Assembly: GCA_037179515.1 (NCBI GenBank)
Contig: JAXCGZ010016991.1
Location: 52,501 to 116,500, forward strand
Origin: Halocaridina rubra
Lineage: Eukaryota > Arthropoda > Malacostraca > Decapoda > Atyidae
Length of the DNA stretch: 64,000 nucleotides
Direction: 5' to 3'
Made by a program: the position numbers and the translations under genes. Of this stretch, positions 1 through 11,568 are shown piece after piece. Under the pieces are notes generated by a model that worked only from the letters and a program-made list of their open reading frames with translations, searched no databases and was not told where the DNA came from. How positions within the stretch are numbered: the first letter of the stretch is position 1; each line of letters opens with the position of its first letter.

Positions 1-45
<45 letters not shown>
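1..45. repeat. (CT)n microsatellite
   Basis: Uninterrupted CT dinucleotides from the left edge of the window; the array probably extends to the left. Confidence 0.97.
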
Positions 46-49
<4 letters not shown>

Positions 50-540
50 TCTTTTGTATAGGCAAGAGTGTATCGATAATTCGCACATAATGACGTAGTT
101 ATTGTACCCAGCCTAGATAGCAAGTGTCTTCTGAATCTAGAAGTTAGAAAGATTTCATACAGTATGGAAGAATATTGAACATAAAGGGTAGATATAAAAT
201 GCATTTCTTGCGGGTAAAATATTTGATCAGGCATGAAAAATGAGTTTAAAAATGTAAAAGTTGTATAAATCAGGTAAGTCCAAATCAGAGGTTTGGCTAA
301 AAACGGGTGAAGTGTTTCGATGCTCTTCTGTTGATCACTCGTGCGGTACATGTGATAAAGAGGGGAGAGTGAAATTATCAGAGATGGGCTTTTACAGTGT
401 GTTTTCCAACTCATTTAGGCGAGATCTGAACGAACAATTTCTTATTCTTTCGTAAATATTAACAGAGAATCTAATTTCACAGTCTTATCATATGAATATG
501 CCTACATATACATCACATACTCTTTCATATTCGTTACACA
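46..540. other. intergenic, no gene recognised
   Basis: AT-rich single-copy-looking DNA. The only ORF (261-455) has no recognisable domain and no splice context, so no gene is called. Confidence 0.5.
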
Positions 541-771
<231 letters not shown>

Positions 772-788
772 TCACCATCACTGTAATC

Positions 789-975
789 TCCGTGGCAAAA
801 TGGTAGCCTCCGCGACTCTGAGGCGGCAGGTCGAGGGTTCGAGCCTCGTCACGGACTGAAGTTAGTGAGGGCATACACTCAGAGTAACGATTACATCTGC
901 CAAAACAAGTCCTTCGCCAGAAGGCAACCGTCCTAGCCCATAATTGAAAAGGGAGTTCGTGACGTAAAACAGAAA
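789..975 (+). mobile_element. tRNA-derived SINE, family 1
   Basis: The head resembles a tRNA. An A-box-like TGGCAAAATGGTAGCC is followed by a B box GGTTCGAGCC, and the ends CCGTGGC and GTCACGG can pair as an acceptor stem. The body (GGGCATACACTCAGAG, CCAAAACAAGTCCTTCGC, AGGCAACCGTCCTAGCCC, GACGTAAAAC) recurs at least ten times in the window on both strands. It is non-autonomous and pol III-transcribed by inference. Confidence 0.85.
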
Positions 976-1153
976 CAAACACACTAACAAGCTCACCATC
1001 ACTGTGAGGAATGCCAAGAAGTGGGACAAGCAAGAGTTTAGGCAAATCATTCTGTAACTTGCTTACTATTAAAACGAAGACTTGTTTGGTGCAAAAGGCC
1101 ACGGCCAAATCTTATCTCTGATTTGTTTTTTTACATCTGGAATAAGCAACGTT

Positions 1154-1154
1154 G

Positions 1155-1223
<69 letters not shown>
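1154..1223. repeat. (AAT)n microsatellite
   Basis: About 23 trinucleotide units. They give an artefactual poly-Asn ORF on the plus strand. Confidence 0.97.
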
Positions 1224-1300
1224 GAAATAATGAAAACGGTTGGCACCGAGACTGCAGATGCCAAGAGCATTTAAGACAACGATGCGGCTGAGTTTTAAGG

Positions 1301-1301
<1 letters not shown>

Positions 1302-1384
<83 letters not shown>
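1302..1384. repeat. (CT)n microsatellite
   Basis: CT repeat with one interruption near 1356. It abuts the 3' side of the minus-strand SINE that follows. Confidence 0.96.
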
Positions 1385-1386
<2 letters not shown>

Positions 1387-1388
<2 letters not shown>

Positions 1389-1531
1389 GGTTTTACGTTA
1401 CGGACTCCCTTCTCTACTAAGGACTAGGACGGTACCTTCCTGCTAAACTCAGACCGTTGCGGGCCGCAAACCCACCCTCGAGCTGACGCCGCAAAGTCAC
1501 GGACGCTACCACTTTACCACGGACACTACTT
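1387..1531 (-). mobile_element. tRNA-derived SINE, family 1, minus strand
   Basis: The plus strand reads GGTTTTACGTTACGGACTCC, then CTAGGACGGTACC, then the inverted tRNA-like head ending near TTACCACGGACAC. This is the reverse complement of the family seen at 789 and 37316. The middle part of the element is shortened. Its 3' side meets a (CT/GA)n array. Confidence 0.8.
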
Positions 1532-1533
1532 TT

Positions 1534-1740
<207 letters not shown>

Positions 1741-1774
1741 TAAGCTAAAAGGTTGGATTCCTTTTAACCTTCTG

Positions 1775-1881
1775 TGGTGTGTAGTTGGTAGCGCCTTGAC
1801 TTAGTAATTATAAGTCCTAGGTTCGAGTCCCGGTCGGGGTAAAAAATTATTCATGTCTTTACATATGTAATGTGCTTGCTT
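1775..1881 (+). mobile_element. tRNA-derived SINE, family 2
   Basis: A tRNA-like head with A box TAGTTGGTAGCGC and B box GGTTCGAGTCCC is followed by a short body. It differs from family 1. Its 3' end runs into (TA)n at 1883. It is not called as a functional tRNA because no closed acceptor stem is evident. Confidence 0.6.

Positions 1882-1882
<1 letters not shown>

Positions 1883-1942
<60 letters not shown>
1883..1942. repeat. (TA)n microsatellite
   Basis: About 60 bp of TA between a SINE 3' end and an RTE fragment. Confidence 0.95.
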
Positions 1943-1944
<2 letters not shown>

Positions 1945-2278
1945 CAAGAATGTTACAAGAAGAGACAAAATTAGAAATGAGTACATTAGGAATGAAGTGA
2001 ATGTGCTACCCCTGCTGGATGATATAGAAAAGAGCAAGCTGCGGTGGTACGGACATGTAATGAGGATGGAAGAACATAGAAAACCAAAGAAGTACCTTAT
2101 TTGGAAGCCGCAAGGGAAGAGGCCAGTGGGCCGACCAAGGAAAAGATGGCTGGAAGGTGTGGCGACAGCTTTGGAAAGGAGAGGAACGTCTCTGCGGGAA
2201 GTGGAAGAAAATAACTGGTACGAAGAACGAGAAGACTGGAGAGGGTTTCTAAGAGGAGTGCCAGCTGACAGACAGTAG
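1943..2278 (+). mobile_element. RTE-like LINE, C-terminal reverse transcriptase fragment
   Basis: The translation contains VTRRDKIRNEYIRNE, SKLRWYGHVMRMEEHR and KRPVGRPRKRWLEGV, the hallmark C-terminus of RTE-clade endonuclease/reverse transcriptases. It ends with a stop at 2276. It is 5'-truncated, and the breakpoint adjoins (TA)n. It is a different subfamily from the RTE copies at 14240, 18063 and 27197, which read [20 protein letters not shown] at the same place. Confidence 0.8.
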
Positions 2279-2308
2279 TGTCTACCAGGCATCTTGGTGA
2301 TAAGGTGA

Positions 2309-2332
2309 AATATATATATATATATATATGTA

Positions 2333-2417
<85 letters not shown>
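2309..2417. repeat. (TA)n microsatellite
   Basis: Nearly pure TA with TATG and TTTA variants near its start. It abuts the 3' terminus of the minus-strand LINE fragment that follows. Confidence 0.95.
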
Positions 2418-2420
<3 letters not shown>

Positions 2421-2810
2421 TGTGACAATGGGACGGGCAAAAAAAATGTCTCTCTTCGGACCAAGGAGCAAAGAAGACATGCAGACGAAGAAAAAGTAAT
2501 GGCTCAAGTCAATGCTGAAATTAGAGAATAATAAATAAGAAAAGGACAAGCTGCAAGAATAGTCAGAGTAATGAGGACCTAAAAATATGAGAGGATTAGC
2601 CCCTGAGATTACGATCAATCAGTTTTTTGAAGGAAGAAAAGTCATAAAAGTAAGGAGAGACAGAAGGAGGAAGAGAGTTCCAGAGTCTGGCAGTGAAAGC
2701 AGATACTATACCGACCAATCCACGAGCTACAAATCTCCACACACTCCCGTGTAAGGAGGCCACTTGGCGTGCATTACACTCCCTCACCATTGGGGGAGGG
2801 ATGCAATTCG
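2418..2810 (-). mobile_element. LINE 3' end with C-terminal ORF remnant (family D)
   Basis: On the minus strand 2596-2790 encodes a tail containing FTARLWNSLPPSVSPYFYDF and SSFKKLIDRNL, the usual C-terminus of a non-LTR reverse transcriptase. Further 3' is an untranslated region ending at 2418 in GTGTGACAATGGGACGGGC (plus-strand reading). A second copy with the same layout is at 17041-17395. The 3' terminus meets (TA)n. Confidence 0.7.
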
Positions 2811-4600
2811 CCAGCTCAACAGAGCAGCGATGGAAGTACTGCCAATAGAAATAGAGAGAGAAGATACTTTCCAGTGAATCCTTCGTGAAATGAGATTAAA
2901 AGTAAGAGAAGGGTTGTTGATGAGTATGATGTCATTCTTCTTCTTTGTAGATATCCACCCATGAGGGTTCACGGGCCATGATGGACCCATATATGAAATC
3001 ATCTGGAACTGGAGTGAATCTGTCAAGATAAGAGAGAACATCAAAATGTTCCACCCGGGGTTAGTAGTCTCTTATAAATTTTTGAAGGGATGCCTTGTTT
3101 GAGAGGAAGAGAGGAAAGTCTGGATAGGATAGTGGTGAAGTAGGGAGAGGTGATGGTGCCGCATGCATGCTTTTAACCCCTAAGGGACCACCAAGAAGAA
3201 AGGGTAAAAGGGGAGATAGGAAATAAAAATGAATTTATTAATATAATATGATAGAAGTATCCTAAGCATGGTCAGATAAGGTCTATATCAGTGGTTCACA
3301 ACCTTTATTTTAACCATGCTGTCGTATTTAGTAGTCGTGACTGCGGTATACCACTGTCGTATTTTGTAGTCGTACTCCACTGTAGTGGTAGACTTGTATT
3401 TTCGCTGCCACCACTGTTGTGTAGACATTATTATATTCTTCTACACTCCTGGCCAGGGTTCAGTTGTGCAAAGTGATAAGAGATATGAGAAGAGACTTAA
3501 CAATTAATTTATTTAGAACCTATACAGTTCCCCTAGGCCTCAATGACCCAGTCCCCTTAACGTAATGTTGTCTGTATGGGCACCAAAAATACTCTGCCTC
3601 CCCTCGCGTGCTGCTTGACCCTTATTAACACCTCGGGTCAGGCACTTGGTTATGCCTCCACCAATAGGCTTTCATTAGAAGGGGGAACACCCCATAACCT
3701 ATTGTGTGGGGGCAGCTATACATTGCAAGTTTTCCCGCCAATTTTTGAGCTTGGTTTTTATAACAGAGAAAGCCACGTGAGACTTCTAGCCTGCACATGG
3801 GACATCCATGGGCGTGAGCTATGAGTCAATTAAATCTAACTAAATTTCGGGTCCCCACTTGAGTATTCTGTCTAAATCAGAGTTGAAAGTTGAGGAAAGA
3901 GTATTATGAGAATAACTTCGAGCAGCAGATGAAGGTTGTGAGTAAAAGGCAGAGGCAACATGAAGGGTAGAATCCTCGGCTTATATAGATGACCAAAGCA
4001 TCAGAGAGGACTCCATAATATACACAAGTTTTAAAACACTAAGCCTCAAATAAGTACGCTGAAGAGTGTATTACAGAGAAGCATCTCCCACTGAGGTAAC
4101 AAATTTCTTCCCCAGAAAATATTTTTGGGAAAAGTTTCCTGAGGACCTGATGACGAAAGCTCTCGCTGACTTACATAATCAAGTCTTCAGGATACTTTTG
4201 CCAGGTAAGCTGGACATGTAAATAAGTCCGAGATCTAATATGTTCCGCATCATTTTTTTTTCTAAGTGACTCAGACTGTGTTGACATTATCAGAATTTCT
4301 GAATTAACTATAAATAAGATATATAAGGATATTTGAAAGGATATTTGATTTGATTATATAGCTAATGCGAAGTTACTGATAGTTTAAGATCACATTCCAT
4401 ATTATTGTTAATAAATGGATACAGAAGAACTCTAACAAGGGGAAAAAATTGTCATTAGGTCATATGAAATTAGATTTTATTGATATTCGGTTTCGAGTCA
4501 TTATATACTGCTATTTACAGTTTTACAGGAAATATTTGCATAGGAAACTATAACACACTATAAATTATGAATGTACAGAGCTATTTACAATGAGGTGTGT
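2811..4600. other. intergenic, no gene recognised
   Basis: Mixed-composition DNA without coding or known repeat signals. A few short ORFs (for example 3291-3476 and 3576-3824) lack domains and splice context. Confidence 0.5.
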
Positions 4601-4687
4601 TATTATACGAATTTTGTGTGGGTAGAACCACATACCATATGCCGATTTTTATAATCCAAGAACAATTTTGTATCTGATGCGATCAAA

Positions 4688-4999
4688 TTAACCATGAAAT
4701 CCTCCGTAAGGATATCCACCAAATCCTCCAAAACCAAAGCCAGGATTATAACCGAAACCACCTCCTGGATAGAAACCTCCTCCAAATCCTGGGTAGAAAC
4801 CACCACCGAGTCCTCCGCCAAACCCTCCTTGAAAACCTCCTCCAAGACCTCCTCCCAGGTTGAAACCGAGTCCGAGGAATCTCGATTCACCGTCTTTGGC
4901 GGCAGTCGCCGTTCGGGCTACTGGGAGATCGGAGTCATCGCTGTCCGCCATGACGCATACGCTCATTCCCAAAAGCACAATTAGAGTCAGCTTCATCAT
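4688..4999 (-). CDS. secreted glycine-rich peptide precursor, paralogue 1
   Basis: A complete 103-aa ORF in the coding exon. It starts with a signal peptide (MMKLTLIVLLGMSVCVMA, then DSDDSD). An acidic/basic linker ends in TATAAKDGESRFLGLGF. The mature part is very rich in Gly, with GGGF, GGGFYPG and FGGYPYGGF units and no Cys. This layout resembles crustacean glycine-rich peptides, some of which are antimicrobial and others cuticular or structural; function here is inference. A 3' splice site at 5015-5017 (CAG) precedes the ATG by 15 nt. An untranslated first exon at about 5196-5230 and a TATA box upstream complete the gene. The neighbour at 9844-10221 is a clear paralogue. Either ATG of the initial MM could be used. 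Confidence 0.85.
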   Translation of the reverse strand: MMKLTLIVLLGMSVCVMADSDDSDLPVARTATAAKDGESRFLGLGFNLGGGLGGGFQGGFGGGLGGGFYPGFGGGFYPGGGFGYNPGFGFGGFGGYPYGGFHG

Positions 5000-5013
5000 C
5001 TTGGAAAGAATTA

Positions 5014-5230
5014 TCTGTAATTATTCCGAGAAAAAAAAACGTGAATTTATGTTAATTTGATTTATCCTGGTTGGCAGTGACAGTATGTATTGTACCTAAA
5101 GAATGTATTTAAATATATCCAGTGCTAAATTATCATAAAATTGTACGGGAGAACTTAAAAAATGAAGATATAAATTCTCTACAAAGTAAACATACTTGAA
5201 ATCTGTCTCTGCAATAGAGAGGAGAGGACT
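5014..5230 (-). other. untranslated first exon and intron of glycine-rich gene 1
   Basis: Proposed structure: 5' UTR exon 5230 down to 5196, donor GTATGT at 5195, intron to the acceptor TTACAG at 5015, then the coding exon from 5014. The matching layout in the paralogue supports it. Transcript data are not available. Confidence 0.6.
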
Positions 5231-5264
5231 GGTGATGAACTTCTGGATTTCTAGTCTTTATATA
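5226..5264 (-). promoter_or_regulatory. core promoter of glycine-rich gene 1 (TATA + initiator)
   Basis: The minus strand has TATATAAAG at 5264-5256. An initiator-like ACCAGTC lies 34 nt downstream, with its A at 5230. The paralogue has TATATAAGG and ACCAGTC at the same 34-nt spacing, which supports both calls. Confidence 0.7.
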
Positions 5265-5476
5265 CTATGTGACCTGCGTCCCCTCACTCCCCTCATCACC
5301 CACCCACCCCTCTCTTCTCCTCTGAAGGTGGAAAATGTTGTTCTAGTCCAGACTAACCTCATCCACCTTCAGAGAGTATTTGTTTGCTTTTGTCATTGTA
5401 TTTGCATTTTTTATGGACATCTCGTCTCACGAATTTCATGTCTTGAACTAAATGAAAACTCAATGTTATATATTTT

Positions 5477-5745
5477 TATGAGTGTGACACCAGGACGGGC
5501 GAAGAAGATGGCCCCCATCGGACCTGGGCACTAAGAAACATAAAGCACAGAGAGACAGATGGGGAGTGTTGTGACTTGTCAAATGTGAAGGGAGGATAAG
5601 AGATTTGCACTGCGAATATGTAAGAATATTCTGTGTTGATGTAGGCATAGAAGAGGATCCGTAACTGAGGGGAAAACTTAACATCGAACTGTCCAAGACA
5701 GTCCAATTAAGTCTAAAAGACCTTTATGCTACTTTGAACTGGCCG
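5477..5745 (-). mobile_element. LINE 3'-end fragment (family D)
   Basis: The plus strand starts GTGTGACACCAGGACGGGC, then GATGGCCCCCATCGGACC, then GACTTGTCAAATGTGAAGG and AAGAATATTCTGTG. It is nearly collinear with 61587-61770 and, inverted, with 541-672. Its 3' terminus faces left into a short TA/T-rich stretch. Confidence 0.6.
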
Positions 5746-5843
5746 TCTGTAAGATTTTAATACATTTCTATTTATTGACTGTAACTAATCATATAGCTTT
5801 TGAAGAGTTGCAGGCCAAGACGTATGTTTTGTGGTTCTTTGGC

Positions 5844-5862
5844 TAACCTAACCTAACCTAAC
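5844..5862 (-). repeat. short interstitial telomere-like tract (TTAGG)n
   Basis: The plus strand reads TAACCTAACCTAACCTAAC, that is, about 3.8 units of CCTAA, the complement of the arthropod telomere unit TTAGG. It is too short to be a telomere. Confidence 0.6.
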
Positions 5863-6050
5863 TGGTAATTCTAGTTGTTCTCTAGAATTACTAATGAAGC
5901 TTATTGAGATGGAGAGGAGTCTTTCTATGTCCTGAGGGCTGGTTAAGGAATAATGATCTCTTTCTACAAGGGAAATAAGTGCTAGATTTAGTCATGGTAA
6001 CCAAGCAATGAAACCAGTTGTAGCTGTCTAAATAGTTAGGCAGATGATTG

Positions 6051-6152
<102 letters not shown>

Positions 6153-6211
6153 AATTTATCATGTGGTCTATATGGACGGTAAACATACCTTGTTATTTAC
6201 AATCGGGACAT

Positions 6212-6345
6212 ATGCTGTAGCGTAGTGGTAAATGCTTGACTCGCGAGGTGACGAGCCTACGTTCGAGCCCACGGCGGGGCGTTAAGAAGGGCATCAAGCC
6301 TTAAATCTCCACCTTCAGTTTCTGTGTCTACCCCCAAATGGAGAT
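6212..6345 (+). mobile_element. tRNA-derived SINE, family 3
   Basis: A tRNA-like head has A box TAGCGTAGTGGTAAATGC and B box GTTCGAGCCC. The body contains AAGGGCATCAAGCC, then ACCCCCAAATGGAGATC. A diverged relative with the same body (GGGGAATCCAGCC, CCCCAAATGGGGCC) is at 56235-56365. Confidence 0.75.
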
Positions 6346-6527
6346 CATTAGTGACAGAAAAAATATTAAATAATAGGTACGGGTACCAGGGACTCTGAAT
6401 TACTGAAACTATTCATCTGTCTTGATGAGAAACGAAATCATCTGTTACAGAATGGGAAATTTATCCATATTGTTAAGCTTCCTTATCATACACTTATACG
6501 TTACTTCTAAACAGGAATTAATTTCAA

Positions 6528-6763
<236 letters not shown>

Positions 6764-6780
6764 TCACACACACACACACA

Positions 6781-6940
6781 TTCGCTAAGCGAGGAGGTAG
6801 TTAATGCTATCTCAATCCATAGTTTTAAGGACAGGTATGATAAGTATCACTAAGTCTAAAAATGGAACCGATCAGGAGACGGGAAGATACGAGCTTTGAG
6901 CTCTTTCCCGCAAACACAATTAGGTAATCAATTAGGTAAT
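6781..6940 (+). mobile_element. CR1/L2-like LINE 3' end
   Basis: The translation starts [20 protein letters not shown], the C-terminus of a non-LTR reverse transcriptase, followed by a 3' UTR (GGAACCGATCAGGAGACGGG) and two overlapping AATTAGGTAATCA units at the very end. The same 3' end is at 16203-16368 with the rest of the ORF upstream. Confidence 0.8.
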
Positions 6941-6959
6941 CACACACACACACACAATA

Positions 6960-7530
6960 AGTTGTTTAATAAAGCATGCGCTATCAGACTTTTCTGAATA
7001 TTGGCCCAATTTAAAGGCACAATGTATTCTTCGTCATTAAACTCTGCCCAAAAAAAATAAAAAAATAAGTAAATAAATATTAATAAAATATGCAGATGAA
7101 ACATTTTCAGGCAAAGATTAAACTCGGATTACAAAAATGGTGTAGAATAAAATAAATTGTGACTAACCAGGAAATAATCAAACAAGAAAATAATTACACT
7201 AATTTAGGACTGTCGTTTGAAAAAAAAAAATCAGACAGCAATTTACATAGTAAAAACTGGAAAACTAGACAGATCTAAAAATAGCGCTTCATCGAATTTT
7301 CCTGAGCGAACAGAAAAAAAAAATTATTTGCAAATGTCAGTGTAATCCAAGTTTTCTGGTACATCAAGTTTGTGTTTTGCATTGTTTTTACTCTTTCTGT
7401 ACACCCTGTACTGTAACGTTACTGAAGAACAACAACAATCTCAGAATAAATGAAAATTATATTTTACTTGATAATAATGTTCTTTTCCACCCCGGCATTT
7501 ATATAACTTACAGTGTAGAGTCACTTGGTA
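6960..7530. other. intergenic, no gene recognised
   Basis: AT-rich DNA with short poly-A runs and no coding signal. Confidence 0.45.
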
Positions 7531-7537
7531 TCCCTTA

Positions 7538-7769
7538 GGCCCGATTTCTTAAACAGTGTAAACCTAGGATACCATCTAGTTAGTTAGCTAGACACACACA
7601 AATGGATTTCATAAACGCATCTGACGCGGTTCTGTGTATGGCTAGGATCCTGTCCGGGATCCTAGCCATACACAGAACCACGTCAGATGCGTTTATGAAA
7701 TCCATTTGTGTGTGTCTAGCTGACTAACAATATGGTATCCTAGGTTTACACTGTTTAAGAAATCGGGCC
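7538..7769. mobile_element. foldback (palindromic) MITE, copy 1
   Basis: A near-perfect inverted repeat: the left arm from GGCCCGATTTCTTAAACAGT pairs with the right arm ending CTGTTTAAGAAATCGGGCC. Only a few bases separate the arms near 7655. It is flanked by TTA on both sides (7535-7537 and 7770-7772), which would be a 3-bp target-site duplication as in PIF/Harbinger elements. Copies 2 and 3 are at 11569 and 12695. No coding capacity. Confidence 0.85.
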
Positions 7770-7796
7770 TTAGTATCCATCACATTAATCCTTTTT

Positions 7797-7866
7797 TCTT
7801 CTTCTTCTTCTTCTTCTTCTTCTTCTTCTTCTTCTTCTTCTTCTTCTTCTTCTTCTTCTTCTTCTT
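7797..7866. repeat. (TTC)n microsatellite
   Basis: About 23 TTC units about 30 bp after the foldback element. Confidence 0.96.
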
Positions 7867-7869
7867 GGT

Positions 7870-8520
7870 GCATATTTATGCCAAAAACGCGGCTCTTTAT
7901 ATTAAGCATTAAAACAAGAACACTTTTTAGAGTTTTATTTTTCTTTACACGGAATTATTTCTCACGAACCTTAGAAGGGTTAAAATGAGTTAGCTTCACC
8001 TTCGTTATTTTTCGTTTCGATTTTAATAACTGCATGAAAATTAAATGTAAAGATGACAGCGAGTTTTCGTATGTAATTATTTGTGCGTTTACTTGGAAAA
8101 GCTTTCCTCTCGTGATTTTCTGCCATGGTTTGCCTTGATTATATAAATTTTTGCTTCATTTTCACTTTTCTCTCTTAAAAGATTCCAAATAGATACGTTT
8201 CCTACATTAAAAGATTTTTTTTTTTTTTTTACGCTCAGAGGAAAGGAATTTTAAGTTATTTTTCTGGTTTCAAGGGGTGCTAGGTCTATCTATTTCAGCC
8301 TTCCCTCATAACTCATGATTTGCCATTCTCTCTTTTTGACGATAGGCTCCACGGTTGTCTTGCTTTCAGCATCTTAGAAGCAACCCAGACTATAGCAACA
8401 TCTCAGAAATTATACAGAGGGTAACATCTTGGTGCATCCCATTTTTTAAGTTCAAAAGGTATACATTTTTACGCCCCCTAGTTTTATGAGCATCTATCTC
8501 TTATACTGGCCCATGATCTC
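7870..8520. other. intergenic, no gene recognised
   Basis: AT-rich DNA; nothing recognisable. Confidence 0.4.
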
Positions 8521-9360
8521 TCATCTCTGCAATATGAAAAAGTGGAGTATTTCCCTATGTAATACCATTTGAATCTCCTTGTTTGGTTCTTCCATATATC
8601 TCTTTGTCAGTCTCAGTAATGCTTCCGTTTGTCCTTTACAACTGTAAAACTTTTTTTTTTTCACCTTTAGTTTTCTTCTGACAAAGTTCTGGGAAAGTCT
8701 GGGATTTCCCTTAGCTGTCCTGGTAATATCATATCTCCTCTCTACTGCTGTTGCATTACTCATTCCTCGCTCGTTTGTTATTTTGCCAGGTATTTATACT
8801 TTTTTCTCCTCCTATACCTAGTCCAGCATTTGTCTGTCCACTCCTTTACCCTCTTACATTCATTATTGAATTATTGCTCTTTGGCATTAATAATTCCTCT
8901 TTTGTTAGATGGCATTCAATTGTTAACTATCCTCTCCTATTCCTCACAACAGATTCCGTACATTTCCTGAACAGGTTTGTTGTTAATATGGTTCTACATT
9001 CAATATCTTCAAAACGATTATTAAGGTTCTTGCAATTTCTTCAGGAGTAGTTCTTCCTCGTTACCCTCTTGGCTCCCCTATTCTCTCGGACAGAACATCG
9101 TTGATGATATTTTCGGTCAACAATACACGGTGGTCACTTTATCCAATTGGTGGTTCATACTCAATTTTGTCAATATCCAAAAATGTACATGTGAATGCTA
9201 GATCGTGCATTGATGGTTCATCTCCTTCCCCAGCCCCTTTTGGATCCAGTACATTTAGTGCAAGAAATTTCGTTGTACACAGTCTAGGGATCTTTTCCAA
9301 AAAAAAAAAATCCTCTTCAGTGTGTGGGTTAAGACTATTCCGGGCTATTTATCTGTGATT
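8521..9360 (-). mobile_element. CR1/L2-like LINE fragment (endonuclease C-terminus to linker), decayed
   Basis: Read on the minus strand, 9360-9100 encodes IEYEPPIG and SDHRVLL, typical of the end of the LINE apurinic-type endonuclease. Further on come FNNECKRVKEW and CWTRYRRREKS, then GNPRLSQNFVRRKLKVK. The plus-strand copy at 53340-54260 has FDNECKRAKEW and CWKRYRRRK in the same order. Several stops and frameshifts make it a dead copy. Confidence 0.65.
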
Positions 9361-9812
9361 AATATCCTCCATGATTAATATCCTTGTCTTTTTCTCTTGC
9401 GTTTTTTCAGCTGAATTTATAGTTTCTAGCATACTCATATTACTTTCCTGATATTTCTCTAGTCTTTGCTGATTCCTTTCTGGATTATATCTTTTATGAT
9501 GCATCATATTCTATCACCCTTTTTGAATCTTAGGTATTAAAACGATATGCTTTAGTAGCAGCGAATACTTTATTTGTCATAGTTGAAAAAATACAACTAG
9601 CAAAATTATGTACATTTGGTGCCATTACTATATACACTATGTTCATTATTTACAGTCATTAATTTATAAATGTACAGAGAATTACATTAAAATTGGTCTT
9701 TGGAGAACTGACTGAAATTTCTAATTAAAGCATAAGTTTTTCTTATTGGTAAGACGAAGAGATAGTAAGATAATTTACAAGAATTTAAAGATCAGAAGAA
9801 TAAGAAACTGAG
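9361..9812. other. 3' flank of glycine-rich gene 2, no other gene
   Basis: AT-rich sequence downstream of the minus-strand gene; it probably includes its 3' UTR. No other feature is recognised. Confidence 0.4.
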
Positions 9813-9843
9813 TTAGGTTAGTGAGTTATTCCCAGCCTGTAGT

Positions 9844-10221
9844 TTATCCGAAGAAAGGAGGGAAGTGGGGACGACCACTAAATGATATTCCAAAACCAGG
9901 GGCATAACCCAAGCCGCCTGGATAGAACCCTCCTCCAAGACCTCCAGGATAGACGCCTCCTCCAAGACCTCCAGGAAAGACGCCTCCTCCAAGACCTCCA
10001 GGATAGACGCCTCCTCCAAGACCTGGATAGAATCCTCCTCCAAGACCTCCACTAAGCCCTCCTTGGAGACCTCCTTGGAGACCTCCTCCGAAGCCCAAAC
10101 CTAGAAATCTGGAGTCCTTGTCCGAAGCAGTAGCCGTCCGAGTTTCAGGACCATCGTCACTGTCGGCCATGACATAAACAACCATTGCCAGGAACAACGC
10201 GATGGTCACTCTTTTCATCAT
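9844..10221 (-). CDS. secreted glycine-rich peptide precursor, paralogue 2
   Basis: A complete 125-aa ORF. The signal peptide MMKRVTIALFLAMVVYVMA is followed by DSDDGPETRTATASDKDSR and then FLGLGFGGGL. The mature part carries near-identical tandem units of GGGVYPGGL or GGGFYPGGL type and ends in PHFPPFFG. It has no Cys. The N-terminal 50 residues align well with the ORF at 4688-4999, so the two are tandem paralogues in the same orientation about 5 kb apart. The coding exon begins at an acceptor at about 10235. The untranslated exon (about 10441-10408) and TATA box mirror paralogue 1. It is likely secreted; antimicrobial or cuticular roles are possible but not shown by sequence. The unit repeats differ by only a few substitutions, suggesting recent unit duplication. 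Confidence 0.87.
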   Translation of the reverse strand: MMKRVTIALFLAMVVYVMADSDDGPETRTATASDKDSRFLGLGFGGGLQGGLQGGLSGGLGGGFYPGLGGGVYPGGLGGGVFPGGLGGGVYPGGLGGGFYPGGLGYAPGFGISFSGRPHFPPFFG

Positions 10222-10233
10222 CTTGGCTATATC

Positions 10234-10441
10234 TCTGTGAATGAATATAACTTAAAAGTATCGTACATTACAGACGTGATAAGCGTGTAAATTTCAAGCC
10301 AAAAATAACTCATAAATTACCATACGTTACTCTGTACAAAACAAAGACTGGGGAAGCATTTCTAAAGATGAAATTCATTCATCTTGCTAATTGCAACAGA
10401 GCCTTACTCGGATTGTATCTCAGTGAGGAGAGGAGAAGACT
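10234..10441 (-). other. untranslated first exon and intron of glycine-rich gene 2
   Basis: Proposed 5' UTR exon 10441 down to 10408, donor GTAAGG at 10407, intron to the acceptor CACAG at about 10235, then the coding exon. The layout matches gene 1. Confidence 0.55.
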
Positions 10442-10475
10442 GGTGAGCATTTAAGGAGTTTCACTCCCTTATATA
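10437..10475 (-). promoter_or_regulatory. core promoter of glycine-rich gene 2 (TATA + initiator)
   Basis: TATATAAGG at 10475-10467 on the minus strand. ACCAGTC has its initiator A at 10441, 34 nt downstream as in paralogue 1. A CTCCTCTCC-like stretch follows in both genes. Confidence 0.7.
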
Positions 10476-10767
10476 CTCAAGTACAGGTGGAAGGAGGCAA
10501 ACACCATTTTAGCCCCTCCCACATTATTTAAGTTTATGCTGGAGAGAACTATCTTCCGGTCATTAGCACTGGTATGGTGGTACCGGCCAACTCTAATTCC
10601 ACAACTGAATATCCTGAATTTGCTCAAAACTGTCACTTTTTATATTACTTTTATGCTCTCTCTCAGGCACAGTTTTTTTTAATTGTTTTTGGGATAATTA
10701 TATGACACTCACCTGTGTCTTCCTGATCTAAAAGTTAATTGCAAACGAACTTTGGGAGTCTAATGAG

Positions 10768-11138
<371 letters not shown>

Positions 11139-11139
11139 C

Positions 11140-11565
11140 AAGAAGAACGCTTGTCATAAATCAATCTGTATGATTACATTGACCTCGTAGGAAAATGAAA
11201 CAGAACTGATTTGGGAGTGCTTTCGATCTTAAAAAATCATTGTCAAAGCCATAGCTAAATTAATTGAAAGAGCACAGTATATATATATTATATATTCTAA
11301 ATCAAGGCAAATTCCAAGAGACAACAGATATATGCTTCAGCTACTAATTATCATTACTTACTGATTAAAAAAAAAAGCTATTACAGATCAACCCATATTT
11401 TCTTTAAATTCCTAGAATTATGCTTAAAATGACTGGATCATGTGTAAATAAACTTCCATGTAAATTGGAATAATGTTCCGTGTAAGGTGAATAAAGCGAA
11501 TTTGAGAACGTTTCGACTTACTGTGTTATTATGTTTTTAAATATCAGTGAAATGTATTTGCTAAC
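11140..11565. other. intergenic, no gene recognised
   Basis: AT-rich; no coding signal. Confidence 0.4.
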
Positions 11566-11568
11566 AAA

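Noticed and set aside
5844..5862. Interstitial telomere suggesting a chromosome fusion
   Set aside because: Fewer than four TTAGG units, and similar CCTAA-like words occur elsewhere (33118-33140, 39340-39385); far too short for a fusion point.
7724..7909. Poly-Glu ORF on the minus strand
   Set aside because: Translation of (TTC)n; no gene context.
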